Source of the DNA: Flavobacteriaceae bacterium UBA3591
Lineage (GTDB): Bacteria; Bacteroidota; Bacteroidia; Flavobacteriales; Flavobacteriaceae
Length of the DNA: 64,000 nucleotides
Assembly: GCA_002375695.1 (NCBI GenBank)
Contig: DFMO01000011.1
Span: forward strand, 322,523 to 386,522
Reading direction: 5' to 3'
The notes under the pieces were generated by a model. It did not search any database, had not been told where the DNA came from, and was given only the letters and a program-made list of their open reading frames with translations. A program made the position numbers and the translations under genes. Below are positions 50,626 through 59,738 of this stretch, piece after piece (the stretch's first letter is position 1; every line of letters starts with the position of its first letter).

Positions 50626-51786
50626 TTATAAAGTTCCTCTTTGTGCCTGCTCTCGCTCTATAGACTCAAAAAGCGCTTTAAAGTTACCGGCACCAAAGCC
50701 TTTTGCACCCATTCTTTGAATAATTTCGAAGAATAAAGTAGGCCTATCTTCTAATGGTTTTGTAAATATTTGAAGTAGGTAACCGTCTTCATCTGCATCT
50801 ATCATAATAGACAACTTTTTAAGCTCTTCAATATCTTCTTTCATCATGCTCATATGGTCGCCTAATCGTCGTGGGATATCGTCGTAATAAGCTTGTGGCG
50901 GTGGAGGTAAAAATTCAACACCTCTTGCTTTTAACTGGCTTACGGTTGAAATAATATCGTCTGTAGCAACGGCTAAATGTTGAACTCCTGGCCCCTCGTA
51001 AAAATCTAAATACTCCTCAATTTGCGATCTTTTAATACCTTTTGCCGGTTCATTTATAGGAAATTTAATTCTACCATTTCCATTACTCATTACCTTACTC
51101 ATCAAGGCCGAATATTCTGTATGAATTTGCTTATCGTCAAAGGATAAAAAGTTAACAAAGCCCATAACTTCTTCGTACCATTTAACCCAAGTATTCATTT
51201 CTCCCCAACCTACATTACCTACCATGTGGTCAATGTATTTTAAACCTGTTGGGGCTGGGTTATAGTCGCTCTCCCACTTGCGGAAGCCAGGTAAAAACAC
51301 TCCGTTGTAATTTTTGCGCTCTACAAACATATGTACCGTTTCTCCATATGTGTAAATTCCGCTTCGTACAACTTCGCCGTGTTCGTCTTTTTCTACAGTT
51401 GGCTCCATATAAGGTTTTGCACCACGTTTTGTGGTTTCCTCAAAAGCACTTCTGGCATCTTCAACCCAAAGCGCAATAACTTTTACGCCATCTCCATGTT
51501 TAACGATATGATCGTTAATAGGAGATTTACTATTTAAAGGTGTAGTTAAAACAATTTTAATCTTGTCTTGTTTTAAAACATAGCTTACTTCGTCTTTTGA
51601 CCCTGTTTCTAAACCTTTATAGGCAAAAGACTGAAAACCAAAGGCGGTTTTATAAAAATGTGCAGATTGCTTTGCATTCCCCACATAAAACTCAACATAG
51701 TCTGTACCCAATAACGGCAGAAAATCTTCTGCGCCTTCAAAAATTTTTTCCAGTCCGTAATCAACTGACTTTACTTCTTTACTCAT
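50626..51786 (-). CDS. hppD: 4-Hydroxyphenylpyruvate dioxygenase
   Basis: 386 residues, typical length. It converts 4-hydroxyphenylpyruvate to homogentisate with O2 and Fe(II) in tyrosine breakdown. Two vicinal-oxygen-chelate domains; the iron ligands are His in YIDHMVGNV, His in GVQHLAVATDDI and Glu in LFFEIIQRMG. GFGAGNFKALFESIE near the C-terminus is typical. It follows hmgA by 69 bases in the same direction, so the two form an operon for consecutive steps. Confidence 0.95.
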   Translation of the reverse strand: MSKEVKSVDYGLEKIFEGAEDFLPLLGTDYVEFYVGNAKQSAHFYKTAFGFQSFAYKGLETGSKDEVSYVLKQDKIKIVLTTPLNSKSPINDHIVKHGDGVKVIALWVEDARSAFEETTKRGAKPYMEPTVEKDEHGEVVRSGIYTYGETVHMFVERKNYNGVFLPGFRKWESDYNPAPTGLKYIDHMVGNVGWGEMNTWVKWYEEVMGFVNFLSFDDKQIHTEYSALMSKVMSNGNGRIKFPINEPAKGIKRSQIEEYLDFYEGPGVQHLAVATDDIISTVSQLKARGVEFLPPPPQAYYDDIPRRLGDHMSMMKEDIEELKKLSIMIDADEDGYLLQIFTKPLEDRPTLFFEIIQRMGAKGFGAGNFKALFESIEREQAQRGTL

Positions 51787-51855
51787 AATGTAATCTTTAA
51801 ATATTCAAGTGTTTAGGAGTTTAAAATCCCCAAAAAATATATGTTATTTTCAATT

Positions 51856-53019
51856 TTAATTTTTGTCTAACCAACTTTGGTAATATGTACCATCAGAAAG
51901 TTTTAAACCATCTTCGGTTACTTGTAAAGGCTTAAATGTGTCTACCATTACTGCTAACTCTTCAGTTTCGGTTTTACCAATGCTGCGTTCTGCTGCTCCG
52001 GGGTGTGGCCCGTGCGGAATACCTGCTGGATGCAGTGTAATTTGACCAGCCTCAATATCATTTCTACTCATAAAATCACCGTCAACATAGTATAACACCT
52101 CATCGCTATCAATATTGCTATGATTGTATGGTGCAGGGATGCTTAATGGATGATAATCATAAATTCGCGGTACAAAACTACACACTACAAAAGCATCTGT
52201 TTCAAAAGTTTGATGTACCGGTGGTGGTTGGTGAATACGTCCCGTGATAGGTTCAAAATCGTGAATTGAAAAAGCATACGGAAAGTTGTATCCATCATAA
52301 CCCACTACATCAAAAGGATGGGTTGCATATACCATATCAAAAATACTATCCTGCTTTTTTACCTTTATTAAAAATTCGCCTTCTTGGTCGTAAGATTCAA
52401 GTTCTTGCGGCTTACGAATATCGCGTTCGCAAAATGGAGAATGTTCCAACAATTGGCCAAACCAGTTTCTATATCGTTTAGGGGTGTAGATTGGGCGTCG
52501 CGATTCTACAATAAACAATCGATTATCGTCGGTATCAAAATCTATTTTATAAATAATGCCTCGAGGAACTAATAAATAATCACCGTATTTAAAATCGAGA
52601 TTACCTAAAAACGTGCGTAGTTTACCACTTCCCTTGTGTATAAAAATTAATTCGTCTGCATCTGTATTTTTATAAAAATAGTCTCGTTGCGATTCTTGCG
52701 GAGCTGCGAGTATAATACTGCAATCGCTATTTGTAAGTACAGTTTTACGGCTCTCTAAATAATCTTTTTCTGGTTTAACGTTAAACCCTTTGAGCCTAAG
52801 CGATTCAATATTATTAGATCGTGCAATTTTAGGCGCTACGCTGTACTGATTTTTAATTTCTTTAACCTGCGTTGGGCGATGTTCGTGGTAAATATTACTG
52901 TACATCCCATCAAAACCAACGGTACCAAAAAGTTGTTCGGAATAAAGACTGCCGTCTGGTTTTCTAAATTGTGTATGGCGTTTGGGCGGAATTTTGCCCA
53001 GCTTATGATAAAAAGGCAT
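51856..53019 (-). CDS. hmgA: Homogentisate 1,2-dioxygenase
   Basis: 387 residues, cupin fold, shorter than the ~440-residue human-type enzymes but usual for Bacteroidota. It opens the homogentisate ring to maleylacetoacetate. Metal-site region HPAGIPHGPHPGA near 330, preceded by SDEVLYYVDGDF with the Glu ligand. N-terminus MPFYHKLGKIPPKRHTQF is conserved. Upstream gene of the hmgA-hppD pair. Maleylacetoacetate isomerase and fumarylacetoacetase genes are not in the window. Confidence 0.92.
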   Translation of the reverse strand: MPFYHKLGKIPPKRHTQFRKPDGSLYSEQLFGTVGFDGMYSNIYHEHRPTQVKEIKNQYSVAPKIARSNNIESLRLKGFNVKPEKDYLESRKTVLTNSDCSIILAAPQESQRDYFYKNTDADELIFIHKGSGKLRTFLGNLDFKYGDYLLVPRGIIYKIDFDTDDNRLFIVESRRPIYTPKRYRNWFGQLLEHSPFCERDIRKPQELESYDQEGEFLIKVKKQDSIFDMVYATHPFDVVGYDGYNFPYAFSIHDFEPITGRIHQPPPVHQTFETDAFVVCSFVPRIYDYHPLSIPAPYNHSNIDSDEVLYYVDGDFMSRNDIEAGQITLHPAGIPHGPHPGAAERSIGKTETEELAVMVDTFKPLQVTEDGLKLSDGTYYQSWLDKN

Positions 53020-53055
53020 CTTTTTTGAATTAATAAGTTAGTGTATTTTCAAGTT

Positions 53056-53063
53056 TAAAAGTA
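53056..53063 (-). promoter_or_regulatory. Possible -7 box for hmgA-hppD
   Basis: TACTTTTA on the minus strand, the same variant as in the promoter at 16494, 36 bases before the hmgA ATG. No upstream box recognised. Confidence 0.35.
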
Positions 53064-53178
53064 GCAACAACAGTTTTTTGTGGAATAAATAATTGCCACC
53101 AAACTACTTATAAAATAAATCGAAAACAGTTCTCCACAAATATCGTAAAAATAATAGAGCTAATCGATTTACTTTTTA

Positions 53179-55410
53179 CTAAAACCTATAGCCCAATGCC
53201 ACGTACCATTCGCTTTCATTTAATTCGGGTGAATACGAATATTTAATCTCCATAGGTCCAAAAACGGTTTCTAATCCGTAACCTGCGAAAATACCCGTAT
53301 GGTCTATCCCGTCAATCCACTGTGCATTGTCAAAAAGATTATCGCCAACATTGGCAATATTGGCACCAATATTTAAATGATTCTTTTTAAAAATTTCATA
53401 ATCGAAAGTAATTGTAGACTTTAAATAGGTGTTGCCTCGTAAGGCAATTGCATCGTAACCTAAAAGCGGAATAATGTTATTCATCTCTTTAAAGCCGTAC
53501 CCACCAAGTGCAAAATCTAAAGTAGTGGTTTCAGAACCGCTTAACTTAAAACCTCCTTCGGTAGTAATATGTGCCGAAACTGTTTTAAATAATTTATGGG
53601 CATACCCCAACTTTGCTTTGGCAATAGAAAAGGGTTTAAAATTAACGTTGCGGCCGTGAGTAAACAAATACCAATGTAAGTCGCCCGAAAAATAAGCGCC
53701 AGATTTTGGAAAAAAACTATTGTCGTAGGTGTCGTATTTTAAAAAGCCATAACTACTGTAATAATTAGTACTCTCAAATACAGTTCGCGGCATGTTGTTA
53801 TTATCTGTACCTATGGTTTCTGAGAGGTATCGCAAGTATTTGTGTTCGGCACCTATCCCAAAAACAAAAGAGCGTTTAAAAAGCGTTTGAAAATAGAGTT
53901 GGTTTGTAAAATCGCTATACTTTATTGAAAGCTTGTTGATAGGAAGCGATATTTCATTATCTAAATCGGGATCTATAAAATTTAAGGGCACATCGGTTTC
54001 AAAAAAATGATATTTAGAATTAAATCCAACGCTCCAATAAAAACCCTTGTCTATATAATACTCAAAATTATAACGCAGATTATCACCAATTATCAGGTCT
54101 AAAGAAGCAATGTCGTTATTAGTTAAAAGTCGCTTGCGCGTTATATTTACTAAGCCTGCAGTACTAAATAAATGGTCGTAGTGAGCGGCAAAACGAAGCA
54201 TTAATGACGAACTGCTCTCTCGCAATTGCAATAACAAAGTGTTGTGGTTTTCTTCATCTTGAAAAAAGCGGTAGTTAATATCTTGAAAATTCCCCGTTGC
54301 CGATAAATTATTTATCCCTTCACTAAAATCTTTAAAGCTTACTTTATCGGGAATACGAAGTTTTAATTTCCCCAACACATAACTGCGGGTGTATTTTTCA
54401 TTCCCCTCAATTCGTACTTCTTTTATAAAAATTGAATCGCGATCTTGAAATTTAACTTCCTTCTTCTTTTTAACCTTTTGCGCTCTTGCTACACTGTCTA
54501 ATTTTGTTTTAAATTCCTGTGCAGCAATAACTCCCGACTTAACAATTTCTTTTCCTTCATTAAAAGACACCACCGAAAAATTATTGATATTGGGGTGTAT
54601 ATAAATATCTGTCTCCCCTCTTTTGGGAATCATATCTTCAATAGTGCGATAGTTATTTATTTGCACCAAAACATCAAAAGCCGATTTTAACTTATCGCGC
54701 GATTTTAAGCTATCTTGTACGTCTATCCCAATTATAACGTCCATCCCTTTTGCACGCACTTCGTTTACGGGGTAGTTGTTTACCACACCTCCATCTATTA
54801 AAACTTTATCGTTAATAACCACAGGACTAAAAAGTGAAGGCAAGGCACCACTGGCTAATACTGCACGCGGCAAATAACCTCTATTTAAAATTACTTCTTC
54901 ACCTTTTTCAACATCGGTAGCGATACAAAAAAACGGAATGGGCAGTTTGCTAAAATCTGAAATATCACTCACGTGACTGGTTAATTTTGAAATAAGATTA
55001 TAAACGTTTTGCCCCTTTGAAAGCCCAGAGGGAAAACTTATTTTAAAATTGTCAAAAGGCAGGACGAATGCATATTTTTCAGATTCGTTTTTTTCGTAAA
55101 AAGTTTTTGCGCTACGCGGAATTTCATCCTGAATTAAACTACTAAAATTAGTTTCCTGAAAAATGCTATCTAGCTGTGTTGCCGAATAACCCGAAGCGTA
55201 TAACGCGCCAATAATAGCACCCATACTCGTACCCCCAATGTAGTCTATGCGCACTCCAGCCTCTTCAATTACCTTTAAAGCCCCAATATGTGCCAATCCC
55301 TTTGCGCCACCACCACTTAAAACCAGCCCCACTTTTAAATCTTCTTCCTCCTTTTGCGAAAAAGACAAAGCGGTAATAAATAAAAATGCTATTATTAAAA
55401 ATTGCTTCAT
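53179..55410 (-). CDS. Patatin-like phospholipase fused to an outer-membrane barrel
   Basis: 743 residues. Signal peptide 1-19. Patatin domain (about 27-310): oxyanion GGGAKG (33-38), nucleophile Ser62 in GGTSMG, Asp206 in LIDGGVVNNYP. A POTRA-like segment follows (about 330-395, IRIEGNEKYTRSYVLGKL with similar words), then a BamA/surface-antigen type barrel (about 400-743) ending YVALGYRF. This is the PlpD/type Vd secretion layout, in which the barrel carries the lipase domain to or across the outer membrane. Catalytic dyad is complete. Transcribed alone. Confidence 0.88.
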   Translation of the reverse strand: MKQFLIIAFLFITALSFSQKEEEDLKVGLVLSGGGAKGLAHIGALKVIEEAGVRIDYIGGTSMGAIIGALYASGYSATQLDSIFQETNFSSLIQDEIPRSAKTFYEKNESEKYAFVLPFDNFKISFPSGLSKGQNVYNLISKLTSHVSDISDFSKLPIPFFCIATDVEKGEEVILNRGYLPRAVLASGALPSLFSPVVINDKVLIDGGVVNNYPVNEVRAKGMDVIIGIDVQDSLKSRDKLKSAFDVLVQINNYRTIEDMIPKRGETDIYIHPNINNFSVVSFNEGKEIVKSGVIAAQEFKTKLDSVARAQKVKKKKEVKFQDRDSIFIKEVRIEGNEKYTRSYVLGKLKLRIPDKVSFKDFSEGINNLSATGNFQDINYRFFQDEENHNTLLLQLRESSSSLMLRFAAHYDHLFSTAGLVNITRKRLLTNNDIASLDLIIGDNLRYNFEYYIDKGFYWSVGFNSKYHFFETDVPLNFIDPDLDNEISLPINKLSIKYSDFTNQLYFQTLFKRSFVFGIGAEHKYLRYLSETIGTDNNNMPRTVFESTNYYSSYGFLKYDTYDNSFFPKSGAYFSGDLHWYLFTHGRNVNFKPFSIAKAKLGYAHKLFKTVSAHITTEGGFKLSGSETTTLDFALGGYGFKEMNNIIPLLGYDAIALRGNTYLKSTITFDYEIFKKNHLNIGANIANVGDNLFDNAQWIDGIDHTGIFAGYGLETVFGPMEIKYSYSPELNESEWYVALGYRF

Positions 55411-55468
55411 AGCTGAATTGTTCGTTTTTCTTTATTTATAGTAAATAGCAATTAAATACTTTTTTTAC

Positions 55469-55523
55469 CTCAAGCACAGTCGAGAATTTTCCCCTGTCAG
55501 TTCGAGCGCAGTCGAGAACTCCC
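55469..55523 (+). repeat. Palindromic repeat between uvrC and the patatin gene
   Basis: Two related copies: AAGCACAGTCGAGAATTTT (55471-55489) and TTCGAGCGCAGTCGAGAACT (55501-55520), the latter containing TTCGA / TCGAGAA arms. TTCGAGCGCAGTCGAGAA-type sequences are, from memory, dispersed intergenic repeats in Flavobacteria. A different family from the GC-rich REP units of the island. Confidence 0.5.
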
Positions 55524-55544
55524 TCTTGCCTGCCCCACCATCAT

Positions 55545-57338
55545 CTACTCATTATTAAAATATGCAGCTAATTTCTTAGCCCGGCTTGCACCAACCACTT
55601 TTGAAAGCTCTTCAAAACTTGCAGCTTTGATACGTTTTTTGCTTTTAAAATGCTTCAACAATTCAACCACCGTTTTTTCACCAATGCCCGGAATGGTTTC
55701 CAATTCGGTGTTCAGCGCCTGTTTGCTGCGCTTGCTTCGATGAAAGGTAATGCCAAAACGGTGCGCCTCGTTCCGAAGTTGTTGTATTATTTTTAAAGTT
55801 TCGCTCTTCTTGTCCAAATACAACGGGATGGGGTCATCGGGGTAAAACAATTCTTCCAATCGCTTTGCAATTCCTATAATCGCAATTTTTCCGCGTAAGC
55901 CCAACTTGTCCAAACTTTTTAACGATGATGAAAGCTGCCCCTTTCCACCATCTATGATGATAAGTTGCGGTAAGGGTTGCTCTTCATCCAACAATCTTTT
56001 ATACCGGCGGTAAACCACTTCTTCCATCGAAGCAAAGTCATCGGGTCCTTCAACGGTTTTTATATTGAATTTGCGATAATCTTTTTTACTTGGTTTTCCG
56101 TTTTTAAAAACCACACAAGCCGCCACGGGATTTGTTCCTTGAATATTACTGTTGTCAAAACACTCAATATGTCGTGGCTCCTCGCTTAGTCGTAAATCTT
56201 TTTTCATTTGCGCCATAATGCGCTTTTCATGCCTATCGGGGTCTACAATTTTCGCTTGCTTAAACCGTTCCATTCGGTAATATTTGGCATTTCTTTCCGA
56301 AAGATCTAAAATAGCTTTTTTGTCGCCCAGCTTAGGTACATGCACTTTTATCCCTTCGCCCAATTCTACCTTAAAAGGTACGTATATTTCCTTTGATTGT
56401 GAATTAAACCGTTGCCTGATTTCAACAATAGCGAGCTGCAATAATTCTTCATCGGTTTCGTCCAATTTCTTTTTAATTTCCAGCGTGTGCGAACGAATAA
56501 TTGCGCCATGAGAAAGCTGCAGAAAATTCACATACCCATAACCTTCGTCAGAAATTACAGAGAAAACATCTACATTATTAATCTTAGGGTTAACAACGGT
56601 GCTTTTGCTTTGATAATTTTCTAAAATATCAATCTTTTCCTTTACACGCTGCGCCTCCTCAAATTTTAAATCGGCTGCCAAAGCCTTCATCTGCTTTTTA
56701 AATCTGTGCAGCGAATCTTTAAAATTCCCTTTTACAATATTGCGGATAGCCTCAATATTTTCGTGATATTCCTTTTCTGAAAATAATCCTTCGCAAGGGC
56801 CCAAACAGTTGCCCAAGTGATATTCCAAACAAACTTTATATTTGTCCGCCCTAATTTTTTCTTCAGAAAGGTCGTAATTGCAAGTGCGCAACGGGTACAG
56901 CCCTTTAATCAAATCCAGGAGCGTGTGTACGGTTTTCATACTTGTGTATGGCCCAAAATATTCACTGCCGTCCTTTATCATGCGCCGCGTTGGGAACACT
57001 CGCGGAAAGCGTTCATTTTTTATACAAATCCACGGGTAGCTTTTATCATCTTTTAGCAGTACATTGTAACGTGGCTGATAGTTTTTTATCAGGTTGTTTT
57101 CCAATAAAAGCGCATCGGTTTCGGTTTTAACTACGATGTGCTTGATGGTCGCAATTTTCTTCACCAACAGTCGCGTACGGTTGTTATCAAAATTTTTAGT
57201 GAAATAGGACGAAACCCTTTTTTTCAGGTTTTTTGCCTTGCCCACATACAGCAGTTTCCCGTCCTTATCGTAATATTGATAAACACCGGGCGAATGGGGA
57301 AGGGTTGCAATTTGAAGCGTTACCGAAGCATGGGCCAT
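55545..57338 (-). CDS. uvrC: Excinuclease ABC subunit C
   Basis: 597 residues, normal length. Makes both incisions in nucleotide-excision repair. GIY-YIG domain at the start (PGVYQYYDKDGKLLYVGKAK), UVR motif around 205-235 (FEEAQRVKEKIDILENYQ), RNase H-like nuclease domain in the second half (HIECFDNSNIQGTNPVAACVVF) and a C-terminal double helix-hairpin-helix (IPGIGEKTVVELLKHF, VVGASRAKKLAAYF). A -7-like box TATCTTTG (57344-57351) lies only six bases before this ATG, so the transcript would be nearly leaderless. Confidence 0.96.
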   Translation of the reverse strand: MAHASVTLQIATLPHSPGVYQYYDKDGKLLYVGKAKNLKKRVSSYFTKNFDNNRTRLLVKKIATIKHIVVKTETDALLLENNLIKNYQPRYNVLLKDDKSYPWICIKNERFPRVFPTRRMIKDGSEYFGPYTSMKTVHTLLDLIKGLYPLRTCNYDLSEEKIRADKYKVCLEYHLGNCLGPCEGLFSEKEYHENIEAIRNIVKGNFKDSLHRFKKQMKALAADLKFEEAQRVKEKIDILENYQSKSTVVNPKINNVDVFSVISDEGYGYVNFLQLSHGAIIRSHTLEIKKKLDETDEELLQLAIVEIRQRFNSQSKEIYVPFKVELGEGIKVHVPKLGDKKAILDLSERNAKYYRMERFKQAKIVDPDRHEKRIMAQMKKDLRLSEEPRHIECFDNSNIQGTNPVAACVVFKNGKPSKKDYRKFNIKTVEGPDDFASMEEVVYRRYKRLLDEEQPLPQLIIIDGGKGQLSSSLKSLDKLGLRGKIAIIGIAKRLEELFYPDDPIPLYLDKKSETLKIIQQLRNEAHRFGITFHRSKRSKQALNTELETIPGIGEKTVVELLKHFKSKKRIKAASFEELSKVVGASRAKKLAAYFNNE

Positions 57339-57473
57339 AGGTTCAAAGATAGTGGATTGTAATTTTTATAGGAAGTATTTTAAATGCCGAATATGTTAAT
57401 AATGGATTAAAATTTTTGGGGCATTTAAAACCCCTTCGGCTTTTTAATTAAATTGCACACATAATTACCAGTT

Positions 57474-58346
57474 ATGAACATTGCCATTTTATCGCGTGGG
57501 GAAGCGCTTTATTCCACCCAAAGTCTTTTAAAAGCTGGCGAAGCGCGCAACCACACCATGGAGGTTTTGGACCCTTCCTACTGTAATCTGGCCGTGGAAA
57601 ATGGAAAAGCGGTGCTTTATTTTCAAAATGAAATGGTAAATGACCTGCACGCGGTAATCCCTAGAATTGGTGCTTCAAATACTTATTTTGGCACAAATGT
57701 GGTCCGCCATTTTGAGGCCATGGGCGTTTTTAGCGTGGCTTCTTCAATAGGGATTATAAACAGTCGCGACAAATGGACCTGCTTTCAACTGTTGGCAAAA
57801 CATCAAATACCCGTGCCACGCACAATGTATGCTTCGTTTTTTGAATTTGAGGAACAACTAAAAACCTTTAACGGCAAACCTATAATTATCAAACTATTGG
57901 AAGGCACGCATGGCGAAGGGGTTATTTTAAGTGAAAGTCCGCAGAATGCTTTGGCCACGATTGAAACTTTGAATGCCGCTGGCGTAAAGTTTCTGCTTCA
58001 GGAATATATTGAAGAGGCAAACGGCGCCGACCTACGTGCGATAGTAGTAAACGGGGTAGTGGTAGCGACTATGAAACGTCAATCTAAAACAGACGATTTC
58101 CGCAGTAATTTGCATCGTGGAGGTACTTCTAAAATAATTTCGCTTTCTTCGGCAGAAGAACAAGTTGCAATTAAAGCAGCAAAAGCAATGAATTTAGGAT
58201 TTTGTGGCGTTGATATTTTGCAGTCAAAAAACGGGCCGTTAGTTTTAGAAATAAACAGTACCCCAGGTTTGGAAGGCATTGAAAATACTTCGGGGGTAAA
58301 CATTTCAAAAAGCGTTATTGGGTATATTGAACGCAACAAAAAATAG
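57474..58346 (+). CDS. RimK-like ATP-grasp ligase, first copy
   Basis: 290 residues; RimK proteins add glutamate to the C-terminus of ribosomal protein S6. N-terminal pre-ATP-grasp part with LYSTQSLLKAGEARNH and VIPRIGASNTYFG (unusual G-A-S turn typical of RimK), then the ATP-grasp core: IIKLLEGTHGEGVIL, QEYIEEANGADLRAIVV, FRSNLHRGGTS and the metal-binding LEINSTPGLEGIE. It is a clear paralogue of the gene at 58864. The gene at 58442 lies 95 bases on, so a separate promoter is possible. Whether S6, another protein or a small molecule is the substrate is unknown. Confidence 0.85.
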   Translation: MNIAILSRGEALYSTQSLLKAGEARNHTMEVLDPSYCNLAVENGKAVLYFQNEMVNDLHAVIPRIGASNTYFGTNVVRHFEAMGVFSVASSIGIINSRDKWTCFQLLAKHQIPVPRTMYASFFEFEEQLKTFNGKPIIIKLLEGTHGEGVILSESPQNALATIETLNAAGVKFLLQEYIEEANGADLRAIVVNGVVVATMKRQSKTDDFRSNLHRGGTSKIISLSSAEEQVAIKAAKAMNLGFCGVDILQSKNGPLVLEINSTPGLEGIENTSGVNISKSVIGYIERNKK

Positions 58347-58441
58347 TAAAAATTAGCTGTGTTGTATAGTACGGTTTCTATTTTAATTCAATTTTTATTT
58401 CAACTTCGTTTGTATACCTTGCAATTAGAAAACTAAATACT

Positions 58442-58867
58442 TTGAAAAGAGAGATTGGCAGAATAGACAAAGCAGATTTTCCGCAACTCAATATGTATAA
58501 TATTGAGGTGAAAATTGATACTGGAGCGTACACTTCTTCAATTCACTGTAAAAGTGTAAAAGTGGAGGATAACTACTTAAAATGTGTGTTCTTAGATAAA
58601 GACCACCCTAATTACCAAGAAAGAGAGTTTATTTTTGACGAATACGATGTAAAAGTAGTTAAGAGTAGCAATGGCTTAGCGCAAGCACGCTATAGAATTA
58701 AAACCAATATTGTACTTTTTGGCAAAACCCACCCAATTTATCTAACATTAAGCGATCGTGAAGAAATGCGGTTTCCTGTACTTTTAGGACGAAATTTTCT
58801 AAGTAGAAAATACGTGGTTGATATCAACAAAACCAACCTTTCATACAAATTAAAAAACAAAGAATGA
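58442..58867 (+). CDS. Retropepsin-like protease (RimB / ATP-dependent zinc protease family)
   Basis: 141 residues, started at TTG 58442 (MKREIGRIDKADFPQL), the only start that keeps the full domain. One small aspartic-protease-like domain with Asp26 in IDTGAYTSSIH, then LPVLLGRNFL-type segment (FPVLLGRNFLSRKYVVDI) near the C-terminus. The family name zinc protease is historical; the fold is retropepsin-like, and in the Pseudomonas rimABK set the RimB protein of this family works with RimK, as I recall. It overlaps the next rimK by four bases (ATGA), so translation is coupled. Confidence 0.82.
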   Translation: MKREIGRIDKADFPQLNMYNIEVKIDTGAYTSSIHCKSVKVEDNYLKCVFLDKDHPNYQEREFIFDEYDVKVVKSSNGLAQARYRIKTNIVLFGKTHPIYLTLSDREEMRFPVLLGRNFLSRKYVVDINKTNLSYKLKNKE

Positions 58868-59736
58868 ATATTAAAATATTATCGGCAAATGCAAATTTAT
58901 ATTCTACAAAAAGGCTTGTAGAAGCAGCAAAAGCTAGAAAACATGAGGTTGAGGTAATCAATCACACCAAGTGCGATATTGTAATTGAAAAGAAAAATCC
59001 AGTAATAATTTACAAAGGACAAAAGCTAAATCACACCGATGCTATTATACCGCGTATTGGCGCTTCTGTTACGTTTTACGGCACGGCAGTGGTACGTCAA
59101 TTTGAAATGATGCGCGTATTTACAACCACCGAGTCGCAAGCTTTGGTGCGCTCACGCGACAAATTGCGAAGCATGCAAATATTATCGCGTGCAGGTTTGG
59201 GTTTGCCAAAAACTGTCTTTACAAATTATTCAAAAAACGTAAAAGAAATTGTAGACCAAGCTGGGGGCGCTCCCGTTATTATAAAATTATTGGAAGGAAC
59301 ACAGGGTATTGGCGTAATTTTAGTTGAAACCCGAAAAGCTGCCGAATCTGTAATTGAAGCTTTTAATAATTTACAAGCCCGTGTTATCGTACAAGAATTT
59401 ATAAAAGAAGCCGGTGGGGCAGATATTCGGGCTTTTATTGTAGATGGGCAGGTTGTTGGCGCAATGAAGCGGCAAGGAAAAGAAGGTGAATTTCGCAGTA
59501 ATTTGCACCGCGGCGGAACAGCTTCGGTTATAAAACTTACAGATGAAGAAGAAACTGCCGCACTAAAAGCAGCACGCGCAATGGGCTTGGGAATTGCGGG
59601 AGTAGATATGCTACAATCAGACCGCGGACCCTTAATTTTGGAGGTAAATTCTTCTCCCGGGTTGGAAGGTATTGAACAAGCAACGGGCAAAGATATTGCA
59701 AACCATATTATTAAATATATTGAACGAAACGTTTAA
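58864..59736 (+). CDS. rimK: RimK-like ATP-grasp ligase, second copy
   Basis: 290 residues, same length and layout as the copy at 57474: IIPRIGASVTFYGTAVVRQFE, RSRDKLRSMQILSRAG, IIKLLEGTQGIGVIL, EFIKEAGGADIRAFIVDGQVV, FRSNLHRGGTA and LEVNSSPGLEGIE. By eye it is somewhat closer to the RimK consensus than copy 1 (VRSRDK, LEGTQGIGVIL). It overlaps the protease gene by four bases and is followed after two bases by the aspartoacylase-family gene, so these three form one transcript. Likely a C-terminal glutamate ligase for S6 or another acceptor. Confidence 0.88.
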   Translation: MNIKILSANANLYSTKRLVEAAKARKHEVEVINHTKCDIVIEKKNPVIIYKGQKLNHTDAIIPRIGASVTFYGTAVVRQFEMMRVFTTTESQALVRSRDKLRSMQILSRAGLGLPKTVFTNYSKNVKEIVDQAGGAPVIIKLLEGTQGIGVILVETRKAAESVIEAFNNLQARVIVQEFIKEAGGADIRAFIVDGQVVGAMKRQGKEGEFRSNLHRGGTASVIKLTDEEETAALKAARAMGLGIAGVDMLQSDRGPLILEVNSSPGLEGIEQATGKDIANHIIKYIERNV

Positions 59737-59738
59737 AA

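Noticed and set aside
59226..59690. Long minus-strand frame opposite the second rimK
   Set aside because: Ser/Pro/Ala-rich composition typical of an antisense shadow; the sense strand carries clear ATP-grasp motifs.
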